From positions 1-55,527 of the forward strand of contig JAEYRN010000008.1 of assembly GCA_023435565.1 (NCBI GenBank): a DNA stretch of 55,527 nt, read 5' to 3'. This document shows, one piece after another, positions 1-9,059 of this stretch. Under the pieces are notes generated by a model. That model had not been told where the DNA came from, did no database searches, and saw nothing but the letters and a program-made list of their open reading frames with translations. Every line of letters begins with the position of its first letter. The stretch's first letter is position 1. The DNA comes from Bacillota bacterium (GTDB lineage: Bacteria > Bacillota > UBA4882 > UBA8346). The translations under genes were made by a program, and so were the position numbers.

Positions 1-95
1 ATACCAAATGAAGGGGTGTTTTTATATGATTTTCGCTAATTTGTCAATTACTGTTCATTTTTATGCCTGATAATTACTGTTTATTGGGTTTGTTC

Positions 96-118
96 CAACT
101 TTCGCTCTGCGAAAGTTG
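96..118. repeat. Perfect 10-bp hairpin, 3-nt loop
   Basis: CAACTTTCGC, loop TCT, then GCGAAAGTTG form a perfect inverted repeat. The same arm sequence (with one more base, CAACTTTCGCA) bounds the 147-bp folded element at 49579-49725. This could therefore be a collapsed copy of that element whose interior has been lost, or a simple structured intergenic sequence. Confidence 0.7.
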
Positions 119-147
119 AGTTATTAATTAGTACATTGTTTATTGTA

Positions 148-1239
148 ATGAGCAACTCAATTTATGGAATGAAAGGAAACGGGCATAATAAAGCCACACT
201 AAAGGCATTCGCTTTATTAAATCAGTTGCAGCTTGCTTCTTCAATCCAACCGATGAATTCTTATGTAGCAAATACAACTGTAGCAGTTGATCATCAAAAC
301 GATGTGGAATTTGTTGATGTTCAAGGTAGCGCAAGCGATAAGGGAATAGATAATCCGCATCTGGATGAAATATTCGCCATTGATGATCAAGCGCATTATT
401 CCGAACTTGGGTTTAATTTTACAGCTTTTAATCATTTTATCGACATCAGAAAAGGGCCGGGCATATTTGATGATTTTGACGGATATAGTTATAAACGTGG
501 ATCAGGTTCTCAAGATGAATATCAGACAGTGAAACTATCAATTGAAGAAGGTGTAAATTATTGGTTTAATGATGAATATGTTCATGTTCTCGGACGAGAA
601 TGGTATAATTCATGTTCACCGGCTATGGAACGATATTCGTTTTACAATGATAAAGCAATTTATAATAGTGTAGAAGAGGAATTAAAAGCCCGTTTTCCAT
701 TGGCTCATTCTGAAGGAAAAAAGGATGAGGGTATTCCGTACAGTGTTTTTATGCCGGCAGATAATATGGCTCGCTACTGGTATAATCAATTTTTACAAAC
801 GAAGGATATAAATTCTTTAGGGTTTATTTTGCATGCAATCCAAGATGCGAGTATACCTCATCACGCGGCTGGTAGTATGGGAAATTGGCATAGCGCATAT
901 GAATTTCAAATTGATTCAAATTTAGACAAATGGCTCAATGATCCCAGCTTTGACGAGGATATAATCGCTTTGTTTAATTTGTGGAATAGTGATGATCCGA
1001 ATCCGCCACAGAGTTTACAAGTCTCTGATTATTATAAAGTACCGAAAAAAAACTGGCGGATTGATTTTCTGGTAACTTGGATGGCATTAAACGCCTATCA
1101 TGATTATGTGGAAGTATATCAAAATTTTCAAAATGGTTATCATTTTAATGAATCAAGCGCCAAAGAATTAACCAAAAAATCAATCGCCTTAAGTATGATT
1201 ATATTGAATGACTTATCAATTTACATTGAGTATAATTAA
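148..1239 (+). CDS. Zinc-dependent phospholipase C / P1-nuclease-like protein, possibly 5'-truncated
   Basis: The central block FILHAIQDASIPHHAAG followed by GNWHSAYE matches the zinc-ligand region of bacterial zinc-dependent phospholipases C (pattern LHxxGDxxxPxHAxN...HSxYE). An upstream FNHFIDI resembles the DHFYDP ligand segment. Members of this superfamily hydrolyse phospholipid or nucleic-acid phosphodiesters with a trinuclear zinc centre and are normally secreted. Here no signal peptide is visible. The N-terminus lacks the expected Trp of the mature enzyme and there is no good ribosome site before the ATG at 148 (an in-frame ATG also occurs at 169). The gene may be a 5'-truncated remnant or a divergent cytoplasmic relative. 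It lies just outside the left end of the Tn7-like element. Superfamily assignment is fairly secure; activity is not. Confidence 0.6.
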   Translation: MSNSIYGMKGNGHNKATLKAFALLNQLQLASSIQPMNSYVANTTVAVDHQNDVEFVDVQGSASDKGIDNPHLDEIFAIDDQAHYSELGFNFTAFNHFIDIRKGPGIFDDFDGYSYKRGSGSQDEYQTVKLSIEEGVNYWFNDEYVHVLGREWYNSCSPAMERYSFYNDKAIYNSVEEELKARFPLAHSEGKKDEGIPYSVFMPADNMARYWYNQFLQTKDINSLGFILHAIQDASIPHHAAGSMGNWHSAYEFQIDSNLDKWLNDPSFDEDIIALFNLWNSDDPNPPQSLQVSDYYKVPKKNWRIDFLVTWMALNAYHDYVEVYQNFQNGYHFNESSAKELTKKSIALSMIILNDLSIYIEYN

Positions 1240-1381
1240 TATGATATTAGTTTTTTAGTTTTTATCATTTTCTTTTAAGTATAAATAAAAAAATAAGTAA
1301 ATCATTTCTAGTTAACATAAGATATATTATACGACCCAAAATAATAAATTATTTATCCTTGATTTCGTTAATGAAGCACAA

Positions 1382-1466
1382 TGACAGAAAATTACCTCGT
1401 TTGATGACAGAAAACTACCCTGATTAGAATTCAATTTAAATTGTGACAGAAAACTACCTCGTTTGA
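1382..1466 (+). repeat. Left-end array of the Tn7-like transposon (three TnsB-type sites)
   Basis: Three direct copies of a 23-bp motif lie at 1382-1404, 1405-1427 and 1444-1466. All begin TGACAGAAAA and continue with TACC; copies 1 and 3 end CTCGTTTGA. The same core in reverse orientation lies at 21823-21875 beside tnsA, which is the arrangement expected for the two ends of a Tn7-like element. The exact terminal base and 5-bp target duplication could not be fixed by eye. The first site is preceded by AGCACAA, which also precedes a related site at 4101. Confidence 0.75.
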
Positions 1467-1565
1467 ACTTCTTTGTTATAAGAAACCTCCATATTTGTAA
1501 TAAATCATTGGTATTTGTACCCACATAAAACCAAGCCAATATTTATCAAAATTTACAGCAAGCTT

Positions 1566-1621
1566 GGGCCAGGAGATCTTCGGACTCCGATCCTAACCCG
1601 GCCGGTTGAAGACCTCGGCCC
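1566..1621. other. GC-rich imperfect palindrome in an AT-rich gap
   Basis: GGGCC...GAGATCTTC pairs imperfectly with GAAGACCTCGGCCC across a 56-base stretch. Its GC content is far above the flanking sequence. It lies between the transposon left end and the 3' end of the helicase gene. It could be a terminator-like structure, a remnant attachment site or a fragment of another element. The rest of 1240-1788 is AT-rich and holds only the left-end repeats. Confidence 0.4.
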
Positions 1622-1788
1622 ATTAAGAAATAACTGATTTTGCGAGTATTGCAACGTTATTAAGATAATCATCCATATTTTTCTTACTAAGAGATGGATT
1701 TGTAGAATCATTATACAAAAAAATTCTCTTAAGTTCTTCACTACTTGATCGCAGAGCCGGGGAACTATTTTGTATAATCATGCGAATA

Positions 1789-3861
1789 TTAGGCTAAATT
1801 TTCTCTTTGTTTTATCTTTGGGATTTTTTTATCAGTAAACGCTTTTACTTCATCCAATGAAGAAAGAATAGTCTTAAAAGGCAATGATTGTAAAGTAATT
1901 TCTTTATAAGGACGGGTTGAACTATTGCTAATTCGAGGATCTAAGATACTTAAAATTCCGGTATCTGTTTCACATCGAATTAATCTACCTGCCCCTTGTC
2001 TAAGTTTTATAATCATTTCTGGAACTAAGACATCCATTATTTTATCTTTAGCTTTGGATGTTTTATAAGTAATAATCGGATCGGGTACAGGGAAAGGTAA
2101 TCGAACAATTATGAGAGATGATAAATCTGGTCCAGGGACATTAAATCCTTCCCAGTAACCAGTAGCTAATAAAATTCCTTTACTCTTTTTAAAAGTATCT
2201 CTTACTTTATCTAGTGATAATCCTGATACTTGTTTCAAGACCGGCCAAGGTAATTTTTCTGATAAAAGTTTTTGATATATTTTTTCCATATCTTCTTTGG
2301 CAGTAAATAAGACTAATGTTCGTCCATCAGTAATATAAACCAATTCCTTGATTTTTTTAGCTGCCTGTTCTAAGAATAATTCTGGATTTATGTTATATTC
2401 AATTATATCTGAGGGAATATAAAGGCCAGTATTTTTGGAATAAGGAAATGGAGAAAGTTGTGGTTCGCTGTAATCCCCAATAAATCCTAAACTATTTTTA
2501 ATATAGCTATACTTATCTTCTAGAGATTTTCCGTTCTGGCACAATGTAGCTGATGTCAAAATAATGGGTATTGTTGATTTGCTGAAAAGAAGGCGTTCTA
2601 ATATTTTGTTAATATCTTTTGGCGCGGAACAGAATTCAACTAATTTTTTGGATATGTTATAAGTTCCCCAAAATAAATGTGAAGAATTGTTCTGGGTTTT
2701 AAAAAGGGCAATTGCTTTTTTTAATTCATTTAATTCAACTTCAAGCTTTTCCTTTTCTTGAGGATTACGTAATTCTTTCCCGTATGTTAAGGCAATTCCT
2801 ATATCCTTCATCTTTTTTTCAAATATTTGAACATCAAAAGAATCTGGAATGAATATAGGAAAACGGTCTGCATCAATCATTTTTTTATTTTCATTAATTA
2901 ATTTTTCTATCTGGTATTTGAATTCGCTAAAAAGTTGTGTCATAAATTTTTCTACATCGTTTATATCGTCAAAATGAACCGAGCTTTGCCTCGAAAGTAC
3001 CCTTCTAATTTTCTCAAAAAGTTTTTTAACTTCTTTTTCGTTCCATTGTTTTGTAAGTTGATTTCGCATTTTATTTTCTATATTGTGAGCTTCATCAATG
3101 ATTAATAAGGAATAACTCTTTATAAAACCATGATCATTATCCTCTTTATTTAATAAATGAGAAATTAATAAGTCCTGATTTATAACTAATACATTTGAAG
3201 AACCTCGGTAAGATAATTCACTTCGCATCTTACAATATTCACATTCTTTATAGTACGGGCATTTATTATAAATACATTCTTGGACATTATTCATTTCCCA
3301 GATATAGTCTTTAATTTCATCTGGAAATTTTGTTCTATCTTGATAGTGACGGATCTTGTCCCAAAAATCTTCTGTCAAATTTAAAAGCTTTTTTTGATAC
3401 TTATTAATGTTTTTAGGAGGATTTCTTTTTAAAAAATTAAATAGAGACTCATTTTCGCTAATCCTTTTTAAACAAGCATAATTATTCATACCTTTACCTA
3501 AGACTGGTTTTACAAAAATTTTAGTGATACGTGATGCCTGTTTAATATCACCCATTAATTGTTCAGAAAGAGGAATCGAAGATGTTGCAATAACAATTGG
3601 AGCTTTATAATAATTATAAAGAAACAATCCAGGAATTAAGTAAGCTAAAGACTTTCCTATTCCTACTCCTGCTTCCATCATTAGATTCTTACTGTTTTTG
3701 ATAGAATCCGCAACATCTAAGGCCATATTAGTTTGACCTTCACGTTCTTTCATGCCGGGAAATTGCGGAATTTTTTTTGTAAATATCTCGTATGTAGGCC
3801 CTACAACATTTTTATCAAGAGCCTTCTGTTTAGGTGTTTCATATTGATTATTTATATCCAA
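1789..3861 (-). CDS. DinG/XPD-family ATP-dependent DNA helicase
   Basis: A 690-aa superfamily 2 helicase. Walker A is EAGVGIGKS (63-71) and the DEAH box lies at 256-259. A cysteine cluster (C130, C196, C201, C207) between them matches the four-cysteine iron-sulfur domain of XPD/DinG helicases. Motif LTSATL and an arginine-finger region (RQGAGRLIR) are present in the C-terminal half. Family members unwind DNA 5' to 3' using ATP. There is no exonuclease domain, so it resembles the short DinG form. It is the leftmost cargo gene of the Tn7-like element and lies between two left-end-like repeat arrays. DinG-type helicases occur in several defence and plasmid loci, so a defence or element-maintenance role is an inference. 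The start ATG at 3861 opens MDINNQ. Confidence 0.85.
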   Translation of the reverse strand: MDINNQYETPKQKALDKNVVGPTYEIFTKKIPQFPGMKEREGQTNMALDVADSIKNSKNLMMEAGVGIGKSLAYLIPGLFLYNYYKAPIVIATSSIPLSEQLMGDIKQASRITKIFVKPVLGKGMNNYACLKRISENESLFNFLKRNPPKNINKYQKKLLNLTEDFWDKIRHYQDRTKFPDEIKDYIWEMNNVQECIYNKCPYYKECEYCKMRSELSYRGSSNVLVINQDLLISHLLNKEDNDHGFIKSYSLLIIDEAHNIENKMRNQLTKQWNEKEVKKLFEKIRRVLSRQSSVHFDDINDVEKFMTQLFSEFKYQIEKLINENKKMIDADRFPIFIPDSFDVQIFEKKMKDIGIALTYGKELRNPQEKEKLEVELNELKKAIALFKTQNNSSHLFWGTYNISKKLVEFCSAPKDINKILERLLFSKSTIPIILTSATLCQNGKSLEDKYSYIKNSLGFIGDYSEPQLSPFPYSKNTGLYIPSDIIEYNINPELFLEQAAKKIKELVYITDGRTLVLFTAKEDMEKIYQKLLSEKLPWPVLKQVSGLSLDKVRDTFKKSKGILLATGYWEGFNVPGPDLSSLIIVRLPFPVPDPIITYKTSKAKDKIMDVLVPEMIIKLRQGAGRLIRCETDTGILSILDPRISNSSTRPYKEITLQSLPFKTILSSLDEVKAFTDKKIPKIKQRENLA

Positions 3862-3978
3862 TCATTTAAAACCCCCTTTTATTTATTAGAATCTAGAGTA
3901 TTAACAGTACAATTTCATTCTCTATTATACCAAACATATGTTCTCGTGTAAAGATAAGGTAAATAATCATTGTCAAAT

Positions 3979-4008
3979 AAAAAGGATTGGAAGTATTTCA
4001 ACCCTAAT
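3979..4008 (+). repeat. Direct repeat flanking the Gabija-like block (left copy)
   Basis: AAAAAGGATTGGA, a short variable middle, then CAACCCTAAT. A near-identical 29-base copy lies at 8984-9012, so the pair brackets the ATPase, UvrD and OLD genes. Each copy has a weak internal inverted repeat (GATTGGA / TCCAACC). It resembles paired attachment sites of a recombinase-mobilised cassette. Confidence 0.6.
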
Positions 4009-4015
4009 AGTAGAA

Positions 4016-4120
4016 TGACAAGATAATACATCCCATTATGACACGAAACTGTATCCATTCAATTTATTAATGACAAGAAATTACATCCATAATAGCACAA
4101 TAACAGAAGAATACCCGTTT
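4016..4120 (+). repeat. Second left-end-like repeat array
   Basis: Three direct copies of an 18-bp motif, TGACAAGAWAWTACATCC-like, lie at 4016-4033, 4039-4056 and 4071-4088. A fourth, different site at 4101-4120 (TAACAGAAGAATACCCGTTT) matches the main transposon-end core. The bases before it, AGCACAA, also precede the first left-end site at 1382. This looks like a second, possibly older or foreign, transposon end inside the element. Confidence 0.55.
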
Positions 4121-4126
4121 AAATTC

Positions 4127-5131
4127 CTAATATTGTTTTGTCGTTAAAACTCTCGATACTTTTGATGCTGTTAAAATTGCATTATTATTTAGGTTTTCTT
4201 TAGCCTTTTTTTCCCCTTCGAAAACCAATTGACTTAATAACTTAGACAATTTACCAATTGTAGAAACTCGAATTCGTAGACGAATGGCGGTTCCATCAAA
4301 TATGGTTGGTATAAATTTGTATCCTTCATTATTGAATATTAAAGCCCTTTCTTTACTACATATAACAAAATTACCTCCATTTTGACATATGCTACTAGTC
4401 ATATAGAGTCCATATCCTGTATTTGCCCAAACATCATTAATATTGATTCTTTTCCCAAAAGCTTTTCCGGAGATTCCTGGTTCTATTGCTAATAGTAAAG
4501 AATCTTCATCATTAGTTATTTTTAAATGAGGATTCCCTTTTAAACTACTTGTAATTCCAATACCTTCATCAAGAATCGAAACTTCGACAAGATCTTTACT
4601 CGGCCAATATTGACCAGCTAGCCATATACTATCTGCCTCGCTATGTTCAACAATATTTCTCATAATTTCTCTTATAGAATAGGTTAAGTGTTCAGATAAA
4701 TCTCCTTCTTCTCTTGTTAGAATTCTAGCCATATTCTCAGCTTTTTTCTCTATTGTTTCCCCTACAGGCTCGATTTTCAATCTTGCTTCTTCTTTAAGCT
4801 CACATACATTCAATTTTGTTATAGGAATATAGGTAGAGCTTCCTAAAGCCTCCCCAGGTTCATTCCCAAAATCAAGACCAAAACTCTTAAAAAAACCCAT
4901 ATGACCTGCATAGGTTGCTTTTTCATAACCGATAGCCATGCGTCTTGAGTCAGTATGTTTTATCCTAAATTGCCTCAATTTAGCACTAACAATAAGCATT
5001 CCAAAGGGTTCAACTGTCCCTAAATTACGAAAGTCGAATTCGTATTCACGTTCATTACTGGTATTTTCAACAATTATATTAAATAATAATGAATCATTTA
5101 ACGTTAAAGATGACGGTAATAAAATTTTCAT
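4127..5131 (-). CDS. GHKL-type ATP-binding protein next to the Gabija-like pair
   Basis: The 334-aa protein has a Bergerat-fold ATP site. An N-box is near 155-165 (IREIMRNIVEHSEADS), the G1 box is ILDEGIGI near 190, the G2 box is NTGYGLYM near 245, and FDGTAIRLRI closes the fold. The N-terminal 120 residues are not recognised; the stretch EFDFRNLGTVEPFGML recalls STAS-like segments found with such ATPases. No kinase H-box or transmembrane helix is visible. It is third in a run with the OLD and UvrD genes: 60 bp separate it from the UvrD stop, and AGGAAA precedes its ATG. Co-transcription suggests it is an accessory part of the same defence unit. Other readings are an anti-sigma-type kinase or a stand-alone defence ATPase. 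Confidence 0.65.
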   Translation of the reverse strand: MKILLPSSLTLNDSLLFNIIVENTSNEREYEFDFRNLGTVEPFGMLIVSAKLRQFRIKHTDSRRMAIGYEKATYAGHMGFFKSFGLDFGNEPGEALGSSTYIPITKLNVCELKEEARLKIEPVGETIEKKAENMARILTREEGDLSEHLTYSIREIMRNIVEHSEADSIWLAGQYWPSKDLVEVSILDEGIGITSSLKGNPHLKITNDEDSLLLAIEPGISGKAFGKRININDVWANTGYGLYMTSSICQNGGNFVICSKERALIFNNEGYKFIPTIFDGTAIRLRIRVSTIGKLSKLLSQLVFEGEKKAKENLNNNAILTASKVSRVLTTKQY

Positions 5132-5191
5132 GAGTTTATTTCCTTTTTCATAACTAATCTTTTTTTCCTATTAGTTAATAATATCAATTTA

Positions 5192-6922
5192 TTATAACTG
5201 ATGACCCCTCAATAGGTCTGAAGGGTTAAAAAGGTCTGTAAGTAGTAGAACATGATACTTTGCTCTAGTAATACCAACACGAAGTAACTTACGACTCCTG
5301 GGGTAAGGTTGACTCTCTCCACTTAAAATGAGTGGGCTAATATTCGATTCGTCCAAAATAATGACTGCATCAAATTCCTTACCCTTTGATTTATGGATAG
5401 TCATTACGTGAATACCATGTAGATCATTTCCACCTGAAAAAAGATAATCTTCCGATAAAGCCAAATCTAGAGCTTTGCGAGCTCCGGAGTAGTTTCCTTG
5501 AGTCTGCCACAAATCGATAAGTTCTGCATCGATCCGTTGACCACGTTGGAAGGTGAAAAGTTGCTCTGCAGATAAAGCAACATCAGATAAGGGTTTTGAG
5601 CCGGACTCTCTCAGTCGGCGTCGTGCCTCAAGCCAATCTTTTTTAGGTATTCCACAGAAAGAATATTCCTTTAATCCCCGTAAAACACTAAGCATTTGTT
5701 CTGCTACACTCGTACGCCTTGGTGCCTTTCCCTGTCGAGATAAAAGAGCGCTATCTGTCAAACGTTTTGCTTGATCGAGATTACTTTTGCTACCCTTTGA
5801 ACGATAAACAGAAGCAGTAAGATCTAAAGCTTCAGCAAGTTCAAGTAATTCATCCTCAACTTTTGGTTCCATAAGGAACGCTATCAAACGACTAGATAGT
5901 AAGATAGGCGCTTTATCAATCATCACACGATGAGGAATTAGGTCGCTCGGACCATTACCAGTAAGAGCTCTACCAATAACTGTAACACCTCGATTTCGAG
6001 TCGTAAGTATTGCGATATTTTCAGGAGGTGACCCAACGGTTTCACGAACCTTTGAAGCAATCATCCCTACGCTTGAGCGGATGGCAGAGTCTCGGTTTTT
6101 TTGAGCAGAGCGAAATGATTTTCGCGAGACACCCTTGTAAGCTGTACCTCTAGGAGTATTTAAAAGGATATCATTTCCGAAGATAACAATTTCAGAATCC
6201 TGGCTACGATGATTTTGCCCTTGTAAATCAATGCGAAGGGGATTTAGAACTTGCATTATCTGAGTGAGTCGTTCCGAGCTCACTCCTGGTCGAAAATCAA
6301 AAATCTGTTGATCCAAATCAGCAAGACATATAAGTTGTACCTTTTCTGCAAAGAGTTTTACTATATGCCATTGTTCTTCCGCAGTATCTTGAGCTTCATC
6401 GACGACAATCATTGGATGACGTGATGCCATAAGTGTTCTTAATCGATTACTCTTAGAAAGTAGTTTAAGTACTTTAGGGGCGAAAAGATCAAAAGCGACA
6501 AGACCTTCTTCAGAAAAAAGTCTCTCTCGCTCTGAAATCCATTCTTCATTTTCATTTACAATACCATGGCGTAATGCTGATTCATCGTGTGGTAGTAAAA
6601 GTTTTAAATTCTTTGGAGCCCCAAGAAGGTATCCATAGGCTCGAAGGATTTCCCAAAAAAAAGAATGAAAAGTTTGGATAGATAAATAAGTAAGAGTGTT
6701 TTTTGAAAGATGTTCCTTGCTTGTTTCAATAACTCTAGCCACAGCAGCTCTGGAGAAGCTTAGAAATAAGACAGATTGACCTATGAAAAGACCTTCTTCA
6801 ATTCTTTTCTTAGCTTTTAGGAGAGCAATCGTGGTTTTACCACTACCAGGACCACCTGTAATAAGCGCATGACTATCTGTATCAAGAATACACTTCCGAT
6901 CATCACAAAGAATCAGCTTCAA
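5192..6922 (-). CDS. UvrD/Rep-like helicase, GajB-like partner of the OLD nuclease
   Basis: A 576-aa superfamily 1A helicase. It shows Walker A GGPGSGKTT (near 24), motif II VVDEAQD (near 174), motif III LADLDQQIFDF, motif IV QNHRSQDSE, motif V TIHKSKGKEFD (near 505) and motif VI VGITRAKYH. It is shorter than housekeeping UvrD, as expected for Gabija GajB. The TTG start at 6922 overlaps the OLD stop by 4 bp (TTGA) and has GGAGG about 10 bases upstream, so the two genes are translationally coupled. In Gabija, GajB works with the GajA nuclease against phage DNA, sensing nucleic-acid or nucleotide changes. Function here is inferred from pairing and motifs. Confidence 0.8.
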   Translation of the reverse strand: MKLILCDDRKCILDTDSHALITGGPGSGKTTIALLKAKKRIEEGLFIGQSVLFLSFSRAAVARVIETSKEHLSKNTLTYLSIQTFHSFFWEILRAYGYLLGAPKNLKLLLPHDESALRHGIVNENEEWISERERLFSEEGLVAFDLFAPKVLKLLSKSNRLRTLMASRHPMIVVDEAQDTAEEQWHIVKLFAEKVQLICLADLDQQIFDFRPGVSSERLTQIMQVLNPLRIDLQGQNHRSQDSEIVIFGNDILLNTPRGTAYKGVSRKSFRSAQKNRDSAIRSSVGMIASKVRETVGSPPENIAILTTRNRGVTVIGRALTGNGPSDLIPHRVMIDKAPILLSSRLIAFLMEPKVEDELLELAEALDLTASVYRSKGSKSNLDQAKRLTDSALLSRQGKAPRRTSVAEQMLSVLRGLKEYSFCGIPKKDWLEARRRLRESGSKPLSDVALSAEQLFTFQRGQRIDAELIDLWQTQGNYSGARKALDLALSEDYLFSGGNDLHGIHVMTIHKSKGKEFDAVIILDESNISPLILSGESQPYPRSRKLLRVGITRAKYHVLLLTDLFNPSDLLRGHQL

Positions 6923-8832
6923 CTGTCATCATCCTCCAAAAGCTTTGATAACTTCAATACAGGAGTCTGTTCAGCTTGAGCGATTTTAGTTTTAGTTTCT
7001 TCCTCATTTTCAATCATTTCGGCTTCATTACTTTCGACCGATTCTAAAGTCGGTTCTACAGTAGTATCTTCTAATTTCACCTTGCGTTTTTTGGGTTTGG
7101 GAAACCTATTATAAATTTCATAAAGGAAGTTGGAGATAGTAGTCGGAAGCTCATTAACTAAACACAGTTCTATAAGTCGAGCAGCACCGCCTTCACCTTT
7201 TAACCCTTTAAGTACAGCGATTGTAAGGCTTTTTACTTTTTCATCACCAGGACGAGTTACAGGTATCATAAATAGTCCAACAGAGTCCTCAGATCGAATA
7301 ATCTCTAAAAATTCCCATTGTCGATCAATCGGTGTTTCTTCAGCTAAAAGGGTCTCGGCACCCTTTTGCGTGATTTCTTTTGCAATGGTGAAACTTGATT
7401 CGATTTTGGCAATTTCATCGGGTTTGCGATTCTTATGATCAAAAAACGCAAAAGCGGGAATACCCAATTTTTGAAAAAAACCTCCCATTGCATCGAGATT
7501 TCCATCGCCTTCGGTGTTAACAATTGTGATACCGGCAAGATCGAGCGGAAAGATATCGGGATTGTCCTCTTCTATCTTCCTTGCTGCAGCTCTGAGTGCG
7601 TATTGCTCCGTTGGACCTTCGCCAACGATAGCACCTTGGCCCAATATAGATTCAGCAATTGCACGTCTGAGTTGTGAACGATAGGTTTTTGCCTTCATAC
7701 TTGATGGTAGGTTAACAGGTGTTCCTATTAATAAACCCAATGCATCACGAGTAAGACGAACTATACCTTTTGGTTCAAATTGTTCAATAACATAAGGAGA
7801 ATGTGAGGTGATAAAACATTGAGTAGTCTGGGTGAGAAGATAATTTACAATCCGGCGTTGAGTATGGGGTGGTAAAGCAATTTCAGGCTCTTCCATTGCA
7901 AAGATTACATTATCCTTTTTAATTTCTGCTATGAAAGTAAGAAGCGCCAAGACTAAAGTGTTAAGCGTTCCTGTGCCCGTCTCTTGAAAAGGCACTGGTA
8001 CTTCACCTTCCCCCATGGAAAGAAAAAAGGAAATAGTTTTTCTAAGGTGCTCTCGTGTGAGTTGCGAGACAAAGAGACGAGTTGTTCGCCCATCTCCAGC
8101 TGTTGAGATGTATTCCCCAAGGCGGGCCTCTATCTCATCAAGAATAGGCCCCAGTTCACTAGCATCTGCGTCGATTGGCGGATTTAAATCCATTAATCGT
8201 TTACGAATTTTTTCCCAAAGACCTGTGCGAACCTCCTTCATCCGTAAAATAATATCTAGAAGGGACCCTCGTTCTAAACTTAAAGCCCGTGAGCCAGTCC
8301 GTAGAGCCCGTAAATAAAGAAAACCGATTGAACGTTTGACTCGATCTGGAATAGATTTGAGCTCGGCCATGGCTTCATCTTCTTTGCCATAAAACGTTTT
8401 TGCGATGAACTTATCCTCATCCGGATCGTATCTGGCAATCATTACAAGCCTTAAACAAAATTCGACCAATGGGTCATCAGTGGTGGCAATTTCTCCTTCT
8501 TCCAAGAGACGCCTATCGTCCTTCTTCCAGAACTCAAGGTAAGCAGCACATTGTCGCTGAATTTCTTCAGTTAAATCAGTGAGGATAACCTCAATCCGAA
8601 TTGGAACAGGTGTTTCTTCATCCTCGGCGAGGTATTTTGCATTCCGAAAATCAAATTCTTCGACAGGGGGATAGCGATTAAGTCGGTCAGGTCCTAAAAC
8701 TAGATCTAATGCTTCACATATAGTACTTTTCCCGACATTGTTTCCACCGATGAGTAGTGTATGGCCTTGAAAATCAAGCTCCGCCTTTTGTATGCCTCGA
8801 AAGTTCTCGATTATAAGTCTTGATACTTGCAT
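6919..8832 (-). CDS. OLD-family ATPase/TOPRIM nuclease, GajA-like
   Basis: About 637 aa. The N-terminal ABC ATPase has Walker A GGNNVGKST near residue 33, a QETGTGTLN signature region, Walker B FAMEEPEIALPP and an H-loop ITSHSPYVIEQF. A C-terminal TOPRIM region follows, with VGEGPTEQ, an acidic NTEGDGN stretch and FFDHKN. An acidic, Glu-rich tail ends the protein. OLD proteins paired with a UvrD-like helicase are class 2 OLD, the Gabija type, and nick or cleave DNA with divalent metal. I chose ATG 8832 because GAGGTG lies 6 bases upstream; a GTG at 8841 overlaps that site. The pair is GC-richer than the tns genes, which suggests separate acquisition. It may differ from canonical Gabija in the added ATPase gene downstream. 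Confidence 0.8.
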   Translation of the reverse strand: MQVSRLIIENFRGIQKAELDFQGHTLLIGGNNVGKSTICEALDLVLGPDRLNRYPPVEEFDFRNAKYLAEDEETPVPIRIEVILTDLTEEIQRQCAAYLEFWKKDDRRLLEEGEIATTDDPLVEFCLRLVMIARYDPDEDKFIAKTFYGKEDEAMAELKSIPDRVKRSIGFLYLRALRTGSRALSLERGSLLDIILRMKEVRTGLWEKIRKRLMDLNPPIDADASELGPILDEIEARLGEYISTAGDGRTTRLFVSQLTREHLRKTISFFLSMGEGEVPVPFQETGTGTLNTLVLALLTFIAEIKKDNVIFAMEEPEIALPPHTQRRIVNYLLTQTTQCFITSHSPYVIEQFEPKGIVRLTRDALGLLIGTPVNLPSSMKAKTYRSQLRRAIAESILGQGAIVGEGPTEQYALRAAARKIEEDNPDIFPLDLAGITIVNTEGDGNLDAMGGFFQKLGIPAFAFFDHKNRKPDEIAKIESSFTIAKEITQKGAETLLAEETPIDRQWEFLEIIRSEDSVGLFMIPVTRPGDEKVKSLTIAVLKGLKGEGGAARLIELCLVNELPTTISNFLYEIYNRFPKPKKRKVKLEDTTVEPTLESVESNEAEMIENEEETKTKIAQAEQTPVLKLSKLLEDDDS

Positions 8833-8983
8833 ATATATCACCTCTTATTTAAAAACTTTATAACCCTTAACATTAATAATTTTTTTATCTAATAAAACTG
8901 GGGTAAAAATAATATTCCTAAAAATATTATTAATAAAATTCTATATTCTCCTAAAAATACCTACCATAACTTGGCAAATTTTT

Positions 8984-9012
8984 AAAAAGGATTGGATAAC
9001 TCCAACCCTAAT
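8984..9012 (+). repeat. Direct repeat flanking the Gabija-like block (right copy)
   Basis: AAAAAGGATTGGA...TCCAACCCTAAT, the partner of 3979-4008 in the same orientation. The distance between copies is about 5.0 kb. The next gene to the right (9060-9608) is a small tyrosine recombinase, so the repeats could be its attachment sites. Confidence 0.6.
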
Positions 9013-9059
9013 CATTTTATATAGGTTTAGTATATTTTTTCTTTTTTATCGTTTTAATC

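Noticed and set aside
136..147. TTG 136 as the start of the phospholipase-like gene
   Set aside because: No ribosome site and no signal peptide is gained; ATG 148 or 169 is as likely.
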